Notes under the pieces: model-generated
What the model saw: only the letters and a program-made list of their open reading frames with translations
What the model was told of the DNA's origin: nothing
Databases searched by the model: none
Part shown: positions 7,082-7,512 of the stretch, piece after piece
Layout of the letters: every line of letters begins with the position of its first letter
How positions within the stretch are numbered: position 1 is the first letter of the stretch
Assembly (NCBI GenBank): GCA_030590715.1
Contig: JAUVCU010000067.1
Location: 1-7,512 of the forward strand
Source: Lentisphaeria bacterium
Lineage (GTDB): Bacteria > Verrucomicrobiota > Lentisphaeria > Victivallales > JAUVCU01
Reading direction: 5' to 3'
DNA length: 7,512 bases
Program-made: the position numbers and the translations under genes

Positions 7082-7512
7082 ATGAAAATATATACTATAA
7101 CACCGGGATTTGATGAGCGAATAATTGACCGTATTAAAGCCTTCTTTGATTGCGGTCATGAACTGTTGCAACTGCGTGATAAGTATGCAGATATGGATGA
7201 AACATGCCGCTTTATTGAAACGGTTAAAAAGGTTTCTTCAGGATATGATCAAGCCAAACTTATCTTGAATTTCTCAAATAATTTTGAGCTTAACGGAGAA
7301 CCGCTTGTTGATCTCTTTGAGTTGGCTGGAATTCAGCAATCTACGGCAAAGAATTCCGATTTTGGTGATTTCTGTCCTAGCGGCAAATTTAACATTCTGT
7401 CCTGCCACAGTGAGAAGGATATAAAGCTTGCAAAGGATGCTGGATTCAGTGCGGCAACGCTATCTCCTGTTTACTACACTCTGTCACATCCGGAGCAGAC
7501 CAAGGTCTTGGG
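7082..7512 (+). CDS. ThiE/TenI-family protein (thiamine phosphate synthase-like), 3'-truncated
   Basis: Open from ATG 7082 to the window end: 143 complete codons of a family usually about 190-220 residues long. The start is the only one possible, since the frame upstream has no other start before a stop at 7034-7036. Only a weak GGA (7076-7078) precedes it, so initiation may be inefficient or on a short leader. Visible features: first beta strand I-Y-T-I-T-P (3-8), Q-L-R-D-K at 30-34 (pyrophosphate-binding QLR-x-K), N63, S-C-H-S at 107-110, and A-T-L-S-P-V-Y-Y-T-L-S-H-P at 125-137, matching the S-P-V-F-x-T-x-S-H-P signature. ThiE joins HMP pyrophosphate and thiazole phosphate to make thiamine phosphate in the cytoplasm. 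The segment where ThiE carries H-L-G-Q reads G-I-Q-Q-S-T (83-88), so this may be a TenI-like relative instead of a full synthase. It is divergent from the nuclease operon. Confidence 0.8.
   Translation, partial: MKIYTITPGFDERIIDRIKAFFDCGHELLQLRDKYADMDETCRFIETVKKVSSGYDQAKLILNFSNNFELNGEPLVDLFELAGIQQSTAKNSDFGDFCPSGKFNILSCHSEKDIKLAKDAGFSAATLSPVYYTLSHPEQTKVL

Overview
The window is 7.5 kb of compact, moderately AT-rich bacterial DNA holding five protein genes, the first and last cut by the window edges. No tRNA, rRNA, CRISPR array or insertion sequence is visible. The host is probably a Gram-negative-type bacterium. A secreted protein with a TPR-like head and a very long coiled coil, together with a DUF790/Bax1 homologue, would fit the PVC superphylum (Lentisphaerota/Kiritimatiellota-like). 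That placement is inference from protein style, not a database result.

Left half, + strand (1-4809): two consecutive genes encode giant, almost entirely helical, Lys/Glu-rich proteins. The first (at least 714 residues, 5' end outside the window) is coiled coil throughout what is visible. The second (873 residues) has a Sec signal peptide, a short TPR-like N-terminal module and about 750 residues of coiled coil. Only 42 bases separate them. That gap contains a perfect 12-bp hairpin whose 3' arm is the ribosome binding site and first two start-codon bases of the second gene, suggesting that its translation is gated or coupled to the first. A strong intrinsic terminator (4836-4868) closes this unit.

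Right half, - strand (7003 to 4907): a probable two-gene operon of nucleases. It encodes a Cas4/RecB-like PD-(D/E)XK nuclease (265 residues), then a DUF790/Bax1 homologue (416 residues), the endonuclease family known as partner of the XPB helicase. No XPB gene lies in the window, and the slot on the upstream side is taken by the other nuclease.

Right edge, + strand (7082 onward): a divergent gene for a ThiE/TenI-family protein (thiamine phosphate synthase fold), truncated by the window. Its 143 visible residues keep the QLR-D-K and SPV-x-x-T-x-SHP motifs but lack the usual HLGQ segment. A 78-bp divergent intergenic region separates it from the nuclease operon.

The most interesting items are the tandem coiled-coil genes with the hairpin between them, and the pairing of Bax1 with a RecB-like nuclease instead of XPB.
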